The translations under genes and the position numbers were made by a program. 64,000 nucleotides of DNA from Bog-756 sp963699055 (GTDB taxonomy: Bacteria > Actinomycetota > Acidimicrobiia > Acidimicrobiales > RAAP-2), in assembly GCA_963699055.1 (NCBI GenBank), contig CAVOTA010000004.1:124001-188000 (forward strand). Direction: 5' to 3'. Of the stretch, positions 50,122 through 58,552 are shown piece after piece. Each line of letters opens with the position of its first letter. Within the stretch, counting starts at the first letter, position 1. The notes beneath the pieces were generated by a model, which saw nothing but the letters and a program-made list of their open reading frames with translations, searched no databases and was not told the DNA's origin.

Positions 50122-52452
50122 CTACCGCCCCGGGGCCACGTGGGCCGATGACGGCCGGGCCGACGGATCGTTCGCCAGGCGCGCCGTGTGGGCCATGAGC
50201 GCCTCGATCATGCCGGGATCGACGGGCTTGGAGAACATGAAGCCCTGGCCGCTCTGGCAGTTGTTGTCGCGGAGGCACGCCAGCTGGTGTTCGTCCTCGA
50301 TCCCTTCGGCCAGCGTCGACAGACCGAGGGCGCGCCCGAGCTCCACCATGGTGTGGATGAGCGCATGCGAATCGTCGGATCCGTCCATGCTGGAGATGAA
50401 CGACCGGTCGATCTTGAGCACGTCGACCGGGAACTGCCGGAGGTAGGCCAGCGAGGAGTACCCGGTGCCGAAGTCGTCGATGGCGATCTTCACCCCCAGC
50501 TGCTTGAGCTGGTTGAGGCGCGAGACCGTCGAATCGGCATCCTTCATGAGCGCCGTCTCGGTGACCTCGATGATCAGTGAGCCCGGGTCGAGCCTGTTCG
50601 CCACCAGCGCGTGTTCGACGTCGCCCACCAGGGAGTCGGACTCGAGCTGGCGCATCGACACGTTGACGGACATCGTCGTCGAGTAGCCGCGCTCCTGCCA
50701 CGATCCGGCCTGTGCGCAGGCTTGCTGGAGTACCCACCGGCCGACGTCGACGATCAGCCCGCAGTCCTCGAGAATCGGGATGAAGTCGTTGGGCGGGATG
50801 ACGCCACGGGTCGGATGCTGCCACCGCAGGAGTGCCTCGACGCCGTGGATGTCCGTGCTGTCCAGATCGACGATCGGCTGGTACAGCAGGAAGAACTGAT
50901 CGTTGGCCAGGGCGGAGTCGATGTCGGATCGGAGTTCGAGCCGACCGTTGACCGCCTCCTGCATGGCTGGTTCGAAGACCACCGAGCGATCACGTCCGGC
51001 GGCCTTGCACCGGTAGAGGGCGATGTCGGCGTCCCGCAGCAGCTCCTGGGCGGATGAGCGATCACCCATGGCGACACCGATGCTCGCCGTCACGCTGACC
51101 TGGATCCCGTCGAATCCTTCGATGGCGAAGGGATCCCGCAGCACCTCCCGGATCCGATCGGCCAGAGGATCCGGGCCGTCGGCGACCGACAGCCCCTCGG
51201 CGAGGATCACGAACTCGTCGCCGCCCAGCCGGCCCACCGTGTCGCTGGATCGAAGGATCGACTCGAATCGCTTGGCCACCGCCTGCAGCAACCGGTCCCC
51301 CGCCTCGTGGCCGAGTGAGTCGTTGGCGTCCTTGAAGTTGTCGAGATCGATGAAGTACGCGGCGATCGGTTCGAACGTCCGCCGGGAGCGACTGATCATC
51401 TGCTCCGCCCGATCGAGGATCAGCTGGCGGTTGGCGAGTCCCGTCAACGAATCGTGCAGCGCCCGGTGGGCCAGGAGCGCCTCGAACTCCTTGCGTTCGG
51501 TGATGTCACGCAGGTGGGCGACGTAGCCGGCGATGGAGGGTCGGCTCAGCTGATTGGTCACCACGGCCTCGACCTCGCACCAGGTGCCGTCCTTTCGGGC
51601 GATGCGGAACTGCAGGGTCGACGCGCCCGGCTGGCCGTGCAGCTCGGTCGTCATCCTCGCGGCGGCCTGTTCCCTGTCATCGGGATGGATGAGATCGGTC
51701 GCGATCCTTCCGACGAGCTCGTTCGGGGCGTAGTCGAGGAGCACCTTGCTTGCAGGGCTGACATAGATGCAGACCCCGCCCTGTCCCATGACCATCGTGA
51801 TGTCCGAGGAGTCCTGGATCAACGAGCGGAAGCGATCCTCGCTCAGACTCATCTGGAGCTCGGCCGCCTCCTTCTTGGCCATGGTGACCCCGGCCATCCA
51901 GATGACGAAGATCAGGACGAACGACCCCATGATGGCCAGCGCGTTCCCCTCGGCTGCGGTGAGTTCGGTGGGCATGATCCCCTCGGCGATCAGCACCTGC
52001 CCGGCGGCGATGGCCACCAGACTCCAGAACGCGGTGATCTTCCAGGAGCGTGAGCCGTCATTGGAGACGTTCTCCAGCGCGAGGAAGGCGAAGGCGCCCC
52101 ACAGGACCGGGCCCCAGCCGGTGAGGTAGATGACGGCCGTGACCGCGGCCGCATGCATGGCCACCCGGACATGCGTGGTCGCCGTCGACGGGTGGGTCCG
52201 ATTGAGGAGGTCGGCGAGGAACGACGACAGCGGGACCACGAGGAAGACGCCGACCCACAGCCATGTCGGCTCACGGACGATGGCGTCGAAGTGCATGAGC
52301 AGGAGGATCGCCACGAAGGCGAACGGTGCGATGAGATAGGCAAGATGGGTCGGATCGAGCACCTTCCACTTCGAGGGCCTGTCCGGGGCGCCCGCCACGA
52401 TCGGATCGTCGATCGGCTCACCCTCACTGGGCGCATCCATGGCGGTGGTCAT
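50122..52452 (-). CDS. Membrane-bound GGDEF-EAL cyclic-di-GMP protein with PAS domain
   Basis: A 776-residue signalling protein. Residues about 34-195 contain roughly six hydrophobic helices forming a membrane sensor. A PAS domain with PAC follows (205-325: FRSLIQDSSDITMVMGQGG ... LRDITERKEFE). The GGDEF domain (330-495) has an intact GGDEF active site, and the EAL domain (505-755) has GVEALLRW, VTETALM, DDFGTGYSS and KIDRSFI. Both c-di-GMP synthesis and hydrolysis are therefore possible. ATG at 52452 is assigned. Codon use here is visibly less GC-biased than in the flanking core genes. It is a single gene with no adjacent effector. Confidence 0.94.
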   Translation of the reverse strand: MTTAMDAPSEGEPIDDPIVAGAPDRPSKWKVLDPTHLAYLIAPFAFVAILLLMHFDAIVREPTWLWVGVFLVVPLSSFLADLLNRTHPSTATTHVRVAMHAAAVTAVIYLTGWGPVLWGAFAFLALENVSNDGSRSWKITAFWSLVAIAAGQVLIAEGIMPTELTAAEGNALAIMGSFVLIFVIWMAGVTMAKKEAAELQMSLSEDRFRSLIQDSSDITMVMGQGGVCIYVSPASKVLLDYAPNELVGRIATDLIHPDDREQAAARMTTELHGQPGASTLQFRIARKDGTWCEVEAVVTNQLSRPSIAGYVAHLRDITERKEFEALLAHRALHDSLTGLANRQLILDRAEQMISRSRRTFEPIAAYFIDLDNFKDANDSLGHEAGDRLLQAVAKRFESILRSSDTVGRLGGDEFVILAEGLSVADGPDPLADRIREVLRDPFAIEGFDGIQVSVTASIGVAMGDRSSAQELLRDADIALYRCKAAGRDRSVVFEPAMQEAVNGRLELRSDIDSALANDQFFLLYQPIVDLDSTDIHGVEALLRWQHPTRGVIPPNDFIPILEDCGLIVDVGRWVLQQACAQAGSWQERGYSTTMSVNVSMRQLESDSLVGDVEHALVANRLDPGSLIIEVTETALMKDADSTVSRLNQLKQLGVKIAIDDFGTGYSSLAYLRQFPVDVLKIDRSFISSMDGSDDSHALIHTMVELGRALGLSTLAEGIEDEHQLACLRDNNCQSGQGFMFSKPVDPGMIEALMAHTARLANDPSARPSSAHVAPGR

Positions 52453-52887
52453 TGCGGGCCTGCTCCGATAGTGAGCGTCGATATCTTTGGCCAGTTATCG
52501 CCAGTACCGATGACAAACTTGAGTGCCTGATGAACCGGATATCACGTCACCGGTCATCCGGCTACCTGACCCTGGTCGATGTCCGTGTTTTCCGACTCCG
52601 ACGGTGGAGCACTCCGCAGGTCGGACACGTCGACATCGGGCCCGAGCTCGGGTTCCATTCGACCCATTGCACCCGCAGTTCACGGGCCCGTCAGCGGGCG
52701 GGTCGCGCACTGCATGTTTCTCTCCGGCGAGCCGCCTCCTGCAGGCATCAGCCGCCGGCGCCCGACCCTTCCCGGCCCACGAATTGCCGACCCGGCCAGC
52801 TCACGGTGCGGGACCCGTCGCTCGGCCCCTCCGGTGCGGCCCCGGTCCCGTCGGCCGCCGGCGGGTGGTCTTCGCTACGCTCCGGCC
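52453..52887. other. 435-bp gap without a supported gene
   Basis: The gap separates the divergent GGDEF-EAL and small membrane-protein genes. I see no open frame with family features, no RNA gene and no strong inverted repeat. The first 120 bases are AT-richer than the surroundings and probably hold the GGDEF-EAL promoter. Confidence 0.6.
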
Positions 52888-53262
52888 ATGCCGATGCCGA
52901 GCAACCAGTCGATGGGGTGGCTCCGCACCATGGTCGGTGCCGCACTGATCGTGGCTCCGGGGGCACCGATGCGCCTGTCCGGCAGCGAGGAGCCATCCGG
53001 CGCTTCCCTCTTGTTGATGCGGACGATCGGCATCAGGGACCTCGTACTGGGACTCGGCACCGTGTTCGCGGCACGGTCCGATGTCGGCGGTGACGTGGGT
53101 CGGTGGAACTCGGCAGCACTGGCGAGTGACGCACTCGACACCGTCGTCAGCCTGGCGAGTGCCCGATCGATCGGGAAGCGGGACTCCCGGGTCGCCGCCG
53201 CGCTGGCCTTCACCTTCGTCTGCGGGGACCTCCAGGCTCGCCGCACCGCTCCGGCGGCGTAG
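52888..53262 (+). CDS. Small membrane protein of unknown function
   Basis: A 124-residue protein with short amphipathic or membrane helices (WLRTMVGAALIVAPGAPM, LVLGLGTVFAA, NSAALASDALDTVVSLASA, VAAALAFTFVCGDLQ). This is a DUF4267-like layout, though I am not certain of the family. ATG at 52888 lies six bases after TACGCT (52876-52881), the leaderless arrangement. The frame is open far upstream, but that part shows no homology-like structure. Nothing nearby indicates function. Confidence 0.62.
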   Translation: MPMPSNQSMGWLRTMVGAALIVAPGAPMRLSGSEEPSGASLLLMRTIGIRDLVLGLGTVFAARSDVGGDVGRWNSAALASDALDTVVSLASARSIGKRDSRVAAALAFTFVCGDLQARRTAPAA

Positions 53263-53400
53263 GGGCCCGGCGCCCCGCCGGCCCGCACCTCCTGCTGCCG
53301 GAGATGCTCGAGCGTGCCCGCAGGTGGTGGGTCAGCTGACGGAGGCGCGACCCACCGGGTGACGAGGGACTGGGTGCCCCTCGAGGGGTACCGTGGCCCC

Positions 53401-53775
53401 GTGCCGGACATGACCGATCGCACCGACCCCGTCGCCGTGCGCTACCTGCGGGCGCTGTCCCGCCAGGACTGGGACGAGGTCACCAGCTGCCTCGCTCCTG
53501 AGGTGCACAGGCGCGGACCGTTCGGGGACGACTTCACCGGCGTGACCACGTACGTGGCGTACCTCAGGCGCACGATGCCGTCCCTTCCCGGCTATCGGAT
53601 GGAGATCGACGAGGTCACTCCTCTCGGGGACCAGCGGATCATGGTCGAACTCCGGGAGACGGTCGACCTGGAAGGGACCCCGCTGGTCACGCACGAGTGC
53701 CTCGTCTTCGACGTCGACCCGGACGGCCTGGTGGCGGAGATCCGCATCTACATCCGCCAGGCGCCGACGGGGTGA
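53401..53775 (+). CDS. SnoaL-like / NTF2-fold protein
   Basis: A 124-residue cone-fold protein of the SnoaL-like group. VAVRYLRALSRQDWDEVTSCLAPEV is the typical first helix pair; TGVTTYVAYLRRTMPSLPGY and a final strand pattern (HECLVFDVDPDGLVAEIRIYI) complete the fold. Members are isomerases, hydrolases or ligand-binding proteins; catalytic residues cannot be assigned. GTG at 53401 is six bases after TACCGT; ATG 53410 is an alternative. It is a single gene in the accessory-looking region. Confidence 0.78.
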   Translation: MPDMTDRTDPVAVRYLRALSRQDWDEVTSCLAPEVHRRGPFGDDFTGVTTYVAYLRRTMPSLPGYRMEIDEVTPLGDQRIMVELRETVDLEGTPLVTHECLVFDVDPDGLVAEIRIYIRQAPTG

Positions 53776-53895
53776 CACGGGAACCCCTGCCAAGGGGCCG
53801 GCGACTCCGGGCGGACGAAACGCGCGCACTGACCCGGCGGAGCCGACCCGAAGGGCACCCGTCGGTCATGATGGGATCGGATCAAGGAGGAGCCG

Positions 53896-54570
53896 GTGTC
53901 GAGATTGCTCGTGCGCAACTTTTCGGTGTCGCTCGACGGGTACGGCGCCGGCCCCCACCAGGATCTCGAGCATCCACTCGGGATCGGGGGAACCCAGCTC
54001 CACGACTGGGTGTTCGCCACCCGGAGCGGCCGTCGGATGATCGGCCAGGAGGGTGGGGGCGAAGGTCTGGACGACGACTACTTCTCGTCGAGGGGATCGG
54101 GCGTGGGCGCCACCATCATGGGCCGGAACATGTTCGGCCCGATACGCGGCCCCTGGGGATCGACCGGGTGGACCGGCTGGTGGGGAGAGGATCCTCCCTT
54201 CCATCATCCGGTCTTCGTGCTCACCCACCACCCGCGTCCACCTCTCGAGATGCAGGGGGGAACGACCTTCTACTTCGTCGACGACGGGATCGACGCGGTG
54301 CTCGACCGAGCACTCGAAGCAGCGGACGGGCGGGACGTGCTCGTCGGAGGAGGGGCGGGAACCGTCAGGCAGTACCTCCGTGCCTCGCTCATCGATGAAC
54401 TGCACGTGGTGATCGTGCCGGTGCTGCTGGGCGGTGGCGAACGGCTCTTCGACGAACTGGGTCCTGCCGTGGCCGACTACCGCTGCGTCGAGCACGCGTC
54501 GTCTCCGGCCGTCACCCACCTCCGCCTCGTACGGGACGGTCACGCCGACGTCGATGGACCGGCCTCCTGA
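53896..54570 (+). CDS. Dihydrofolate reductase-fold (RibD C-terminal) family protein
   Basis: A 224-residue protein of the RibD C-terminal / DHFR-like family, NADPH-dependent reductases of mostly unknown substrate in actinobacteria. NFSVSLDGYGAG is the family start; VGATIMGRNMFGPIRGPW, PVFVLTHHPRP, VLVGGGAGTVRQYL and LIDELHVVIVPVLLGGG are diagnostic. GTG at 53896 follows AAGGAGG with good spacing. The family is often found as a lone accessory gene, as here. It is followed by the decayed secreted-protein gene on the other strand. Confidence 0.9.
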   Translation: MSRLLVRNFSVSLDGYGAGPHQDLEHPLGIGGTQLHDWVFATRSGRRMIGQEGGGEGLDDDYFSSRGSGVGATIMGRNMFGPIRGPWGSTGWTGWWGEDPPFHHPVFVLTHHPRPPLEMQGGTTFYFVDDGIDAVLDRALEAADGRDVLVGGGAGTVRQYLRASLIDELHVVIVPVLLGGGERLFDELGPAVADYRCVEHASSPAVTHLRLVRDGHADVDGPAS

Positions 54571-54589
54571 GGCGTTCACCGCGGACAGC

Positions 54590-55280
54590 GACCGGAGCAC
54601 CGGGTGACCATGGTCTGAGGCCGCCGCCGGGACCGTGCCCGATGCCAGCAGCCGGCTGCTGCGAGATGGACAGGGTCGAGGTGGCGCTCCCCGTCCGGGA
54701 GGACCGGACGCCGCCCACCCGGTGGTTCCCGGTCACCTGGACGGACACCTCGTAGGTCTGGTCGGGGACGAGCTTCGTGGAGGGGGTCCCCGACAGGATG
54801 CCTGCGCCGCTCAGCCCGAGGCCCTTCGGCAGGGAGAGCTTCCTCCACCGCAACGTGGCGCCCGTCGCCCGACCGGCGACCTGCAACGCGACGGGTCCGC
54901 AGCGCACCGACACCGTGGCATCGGCGAGCGTGGCGGTGGAGACCTGGATCCCGACCACGCACGCGGCGCTGCCGGTCGCCCCCAGGTTCGGATTCGAGGT
55001 GCCGGCGGGACACGGTGTCGGCGCCGTCGCACCGGCGTCGGGGACGTAGTAGCCGGGGCCGGCCGTCGTGCACGACGAGGACGAGGTGCACGCCACCCCC
55101 AGTAGGGAGATTCCCGTCGGGACCGGCCGACGGGACCAGGTGTGTCCACCGTCGACCGTGCCCATGGCGATTCCCGTGGCGTCGATTCCGCCCACCGCCT
55201 CCGCCCCGGAAGCGTGCCCTACGCCGACCACCATTCCCACCATGACGTACTGTTCGCCGACGGCACCCGGCGACGTCGGT
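54590..55280 (-). pseudogene. Remnant of a secreted propeller/Ig-like protein
   Basis: The minus strand preserves about 215 codons of protein-like sequence: a BNR/YCF48-type blade (GIAMGTVDGGHTWSRRPVPTG, shown as GTVDGGHTW and LLGVACTSSSSCTTAG), a Cys-bounded linker, and a putative Ig (He_PIG) module (LPKGLGLSGAGILSGTPS). The 5' side joins, without a start or signal peptide, to sequence antisense to the neighbouring gene. The 3' side runs into antisense of the DHFR-fold gene. Such proteins are usually long and secreted, so this looks like an internal fragment left after deletion. An intact short gene starting at ATG 55243 is less likely. Confidence 0.55.
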
Positions 55281-55528
55281 CGAGCGTCCGGATCGACGCT
55301 CCGGTCACCATGCCGGAGCCGAGCCCGGCCATCACCGGATGCCCGTCTCGTGGCACCGGGGTGACGTCCGGGGATGACCACGGACTCGGCCGCTGCCATC
55401 ATGGTCGGAAGGCCGTGGACCGGTTCCGTCGCCGATCGGCGCCACGTGGGCGGCCCGTCGATGCCGGTCGGCCCACGGACGTTCGGCCGCTTCGGCGGGT
55501 CCGAGCACACACGACGGCAGGAGACGAG

Positions 55529-56179
55529 ATGGCGAGCACGGATGACGACCACCTCTGGACCCTGGCCCACGCCGAACGGGCGGGTCTGGCGGAGGACCTC
55601 TCGGGCCTCGGCGACGACCGGTGGCACCACGCCACCTTGTGCGCACGGTGGGACGTCGAGGAGGTCGTCGCCCACCTCACCGCGGCGGCAAGCCTGAACC
55701 AGTGGCGATGGGCACGGAGCCTGCTCGGCGCCCGCTTCCGTGTCGACGTGCACAATCAGCGCCGGATGACCGAGCAGTTGGGTGCCACCCCCACCGGGAC
55801 GCTCGACCGGTTCCGATCCGTCATCGGGAGCACCACCGCGCCGTCAGGCCACACTGCGGCCTACCTCGGTGAGATCGTGGTGCACGCCCAGGACATCCGT
55901 GAGCCGTTGGGACTCCCACGGGAGCCGGACGTCGATGCCCTGACTCCCGTGGCCGACTTCTTCGTGCGTCGCAACTTCGCCGTCGCCAGTCGGACCGCCG
56001 CTGCCGGTCTGGAGCTGCGTGCCGACGACGGTCCGTTCACCTCCGGCGCCGGACCGCTCGTCACCGGTTCCACCCTGGCGCTGGTGATGGGCATGGCCGG
56101 CCGCGCTCCGTACATCGACCGGCTCGACGGCCCCGGCGTGCCGACGTTGCGGACCCGCGTCCTCGGCACACCGACGTAA
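55529..56179 (+). CDS. Maleylpyruvate isomerase family mycothiol-dependent enzyme
   Basis: A 216-residue DinB-like four-helix protein of the mycothiol-dependent maleylpyruvate isomerase family. The N-terminal LAHAERAGLAEDLSGLGDDRW and the WDVEEVVAHLTAAASLNQWRW metal-ligand helix are typical, with a further His in EIVVHAQDIREPLGLP. Three His in these positions form the metal site in the family. ATG at 55529 follows a GGAG ribosome-binding site. The natural substrate is unknown, but the family points to mycothiol use, hence an actinobacterial host. It converges on an alpha/beta hydrolase with a 17-bp gap. Confidence 0.85.
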   Translation: MASTDDDHLWTLAHAERAGLAEDLSGLGDDRWHHATLCARWDVEEVVAHLTAAASLNQWRWARSLLGARFRVDVHNQRRMTEQLGATPTGTLDRFRSVIGSTTAPSGHTAAYLGEIVVHAQDIREPLGLPREPDVDALTPVADFFVRRNFAVASRTAAAGLELRADDGPFTSGAGPLVTGSTLALVMGMAGRAPYIDRLDGPGVPTLRTRVLGTPT

Positions 56180-56196
56180 CCCGGAACGGACCGGCG

Positions 56197-56943
56197 CTAC
56201 CGTCCCCGGACGACGCCGGCCACCACGTCGGCCACCTCGGCCAGGGCGGCCACACGGACGGGGTCGTCGCTCGGCACGCAGCGCCGACGCCCCCGGTCGT
56301 AGACGGTGCCGATGACCCCGGCGTGGTCGGTGTCGACCTGACGGAGCCGGACCGTCCACCCCAGACGGGCGAGCCGGTCGGCCGCCTCGGCCGACCGTTC
56401 CGGCGGGACCAGGGTGTCGGCCGTCCCGTGCACCAGCACCGCCCGACGGGCGGAAGTTCCCTCGTCCCCGCCGTCGTCCCCACCGTCGTCCCCTCCGTCG
56501 TCCGTGCGGTGGTCGGACCCGGCGAAGAGCTCGTCACCGAACGGCGATCCGAAGTAGGACCCGCCGAGTCCCACCACCGCGGCCGGCGACCACCCGGCGA
56601 ACGCTTCCGGGTGCAGTCCGACCCAGACCGCGGCGTTGGCCCCGAGCGACCAGCCGGCGAGCACGATCCGCGTCGGGTCGACGCCGAGGTCGCTCGACCA
56701 CCCGCGTGCGAGTGCGACCGAGGCCAGCAGCTGGCGCGAGCCCACGGCGAAGTCGTCGGACTGCCAGTCGGGGACGAGGGCGAGCACGCCACGGTCGCCC
56801 AGCGCGGCACCCAACGGCGCCAGCGCATCCCGTTCGTCGGGACCGGAGCCGTGCCACAGCAGCACCACCGGGGTGCCCCGCGCTCCGTCCGGTCCGTGCA
56901 CGTCGAGTTCCTTGCCCGGCGAGTACGCCACGGCACGGGTCAC
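56197..56943 (-). CDS. Alpha/beta hydrolase (dienelactone hydrolase-like)
   Basis: A 248-residue alpha/beta-hydrolase. The oxyanion strand is VVLLWHGSGPDERD, the nucleophile elbow LAGWSLGANAA has Ser, the acid is Asp in VHGTADTLVPPE, and the His is in TDHAGVIG. A loop between strands contains a DDGGDDGGDDGGDEG repeat (about 152-166), encoded by a 12-base repeat; it is probably a flexible surface insert. The start is GTG 56943. It is 13 bp downstream of the lipoprotein gene on the same strand. Substrate specificity is unknown. Confidence 0.83.
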   Translation of the reverse strand: MTRAVAYSPGKELDVHGPDGARGTPVVLLWHGSGPDERDALAPLGAALGDRGVLALVPDWQSDDFAVGSRQLLASVALARGWSSDLGVDPTRIVLAGWSLGANAAVWVGLHPEAFAGWSPAAVVGLGGSYFGSPFGDELFAGSDHRTDDGGDDGGDDGGDEGTSARRAVLVHGTADTLVPPERSAEAADRLARLGWTVRLRQVDTDHAGVIGTVYDRGRRRCVPSDDPVRVAALAEVADVVAGVVRGR

Positions 56944-56956
56944 GGTGCGGGCCGGC

Positions 56957-58408
56957 CTACCTGTCGACCCGGCGCAGCCACGGCACGACGGTGGCCAGGA
57001 ACGCGTTCTGGCCCGGCGCGGCCAGCAGGGGGTCGAGGTGGCTGTAGGTCGTCGTCCGGCTCACCACGGTGACGCGGGGGATCTTCGACTGCGCCTGGAA
57101 GGCGTGGGCGGCGTCGGCCACACCGTTGTCCGTCCCGCCGAGTGCGGTCTGGAAGGCGTAGAGGGGCACGTCGACCTGGGCCGTGTGGAACAGACGCAGT
57201 CCGAGGTAGGTGGCGACCGGGGTCTGCTGGAGCGACGCCGCCGCACCGGCGTCGATCGAGAGGCGTTCGGGGTAGTACCACTCGGAGGCGGCGAGCGGCG
57301 TCTGGGCGAAGGCGTCGGCCACGTTGGTGACGGGCGTGATGTCGGTGTCGACCCAGCCCGCCGGGTCGCCCGTGGCGGCCACGTGGCCCGAGTGGACCTG
57401 GATCAGCTCGAGGCCCGGCGGCGACGTCTTGTAGTCGAAGGCATAGCCGAGCTGCGCCTGGTTGGTGACCGGTTTCGGGGCCTTGAGGTCCGCCGGGAGC
57501 AACGGGAAGTCCTCGAACGTAGTGGCCGGTCCGTTCGGGTCCTCGAGGGCCGTGACCGCGCCGACTTCGCTGAACACCCCGGTGGCCCAGGGCAGTCCGA
57601 CGCCCAGCAGGTCGAGCCACGGTCCCTTGACCGACAGCTGGGCGATCTGGGCCTGCACCGAGGCGACGGTGGGTGGGGTGCCGTAGAAGCCCTGGGCGCC
57701 TGCGCACCCGTCGATGCAGACGATCCCGTTGATCGTCCGGTAGCCGGCCTGGCCGTCGAAGTCCCATGTGGCGTACACGGCGGCCTCGGTGCCCCCGAGC
57801 GAGTGGCCGCCGAGCGTCACCGTGCGCCTGCCGCCGTCGGACGCCCGGACGATCACCGCGTGCAGGTCGTCCATGGCGACCGCCATGCCCCACGAGGCCA
57901 CGAAGGTGTAGTCGGCGGCCTGCAGGGGCTCGTAGTGGTGGGTGATCGCCGGGTCGGCGATCCAACCCAGGTAGTAGTCGAACATCTGCGTGGTCGTCGT
58001 GTGGCCCGCCAACGTCGACTGCACGACCGATTCGTCCTGCAGCGCGCCCTCGCGGCGCATCTCCGACCAGACCTGCAGGTCGGGGACGTGGGTCACCAGG
58101 TACGGGGCCACCAGGTCGAAGTCACCCGCACCGCCGTTCGTCCCGGGCACCAGCACCAGCACGTGCGACGCCGACGGGTTGCCGAACCGCCGGACCTGCA
58201 CCTCGTCGTACCGGGCCGGGGTGCCGACCACCGGTGGGGTGGCGATGGTGAGGACCGACTCGGGCACCGACGCCGGCGCCCCGAGGGCGGTCGGGTTGCC
58301 CGGGACCGTCGTCGCGGTGGTCGGCGACGACGTCGAGCCGCCGCACCCGGCCAGCACCGCCGCCACGACGACCGCGCCGACGGCGGCCACCCACCTGTTC
58401 CGTCGCAT
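56957..58408 (-). CDS. Lipoprotein with alpha/beta-hydrolase (lipase-like) fold
   Basis: A 483-residue exported hydrolase. MRRNRWVAAVGAVVVAAVLAGCGG is a lipoprotein signal with lipobox LAGC; a Thr/Ser-rich linker follows. The hydrolase core has VLVLVPGTNGGAGDF, the nucleophile elbow TLGGHSLGGTEA with Ser, and a long lid. A late HLDPLL segment supplies the probable His. ATG at 58408 is chosen so the signal sits at the terminus; ATG 58423 also fits. It resembles actinobacterial surface lipases/esterases of unknown substrate. Confidence 0.82.
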   Translation of the reverse strand: MRRNRWVAAVGAVVVAAVLAGCGGSTSSPTTATTVPGNPTALGAPASVPESVLTIATPPVVGTPARYDEVQVRRFGNPSASHVLVLVPGTNGGAGDFDLVAPYLVTHVPDLQVWSEMRREGALQDESVVQSTLAGHTTTTQMFDYYLGWIADPAITHHYEPLQAADYTFVASWGMAVAMDDLHAVIVRASDGGRRTVTLGGHSLGGTEAAVYATWDFDGQAGYRTINGIVCIDGCAGAQGFYGTPPTVASVQAQIAQLSVKGPWLDLLGVGLPWATGVFSEVGAVTALEDPNGPATTFEDFPLLPADLKAPKPVTNQAQLGYAFDYKTSPPGLELIQVHSGHVAATGDPAGWVDTDITPVTNVADAFAQTPLAASEWYYPERLSIDAGAAASLQQTPVATYLGLRLFHTAQVDVPLYAFQTALGGTDNGVADAAHAFQAQSKIPRVTVVSRTTTYSHLDPLLAAPGQNAFLATVVPWLRRVDR

Positions 58409-58552
58409 GGCGTCCCCCAGCATCGTTCCCGGAACCGACGCCCCGGGCGCCACCCCTCCGGGCGGTCGCCCCGAGCGTAGCGATCCCCCTCACGTGCCGT
58501 GCCCCACCGGCGCCGCACCTCCGTCCAACGCCCGCTCCTTCCCCGCCGACGG

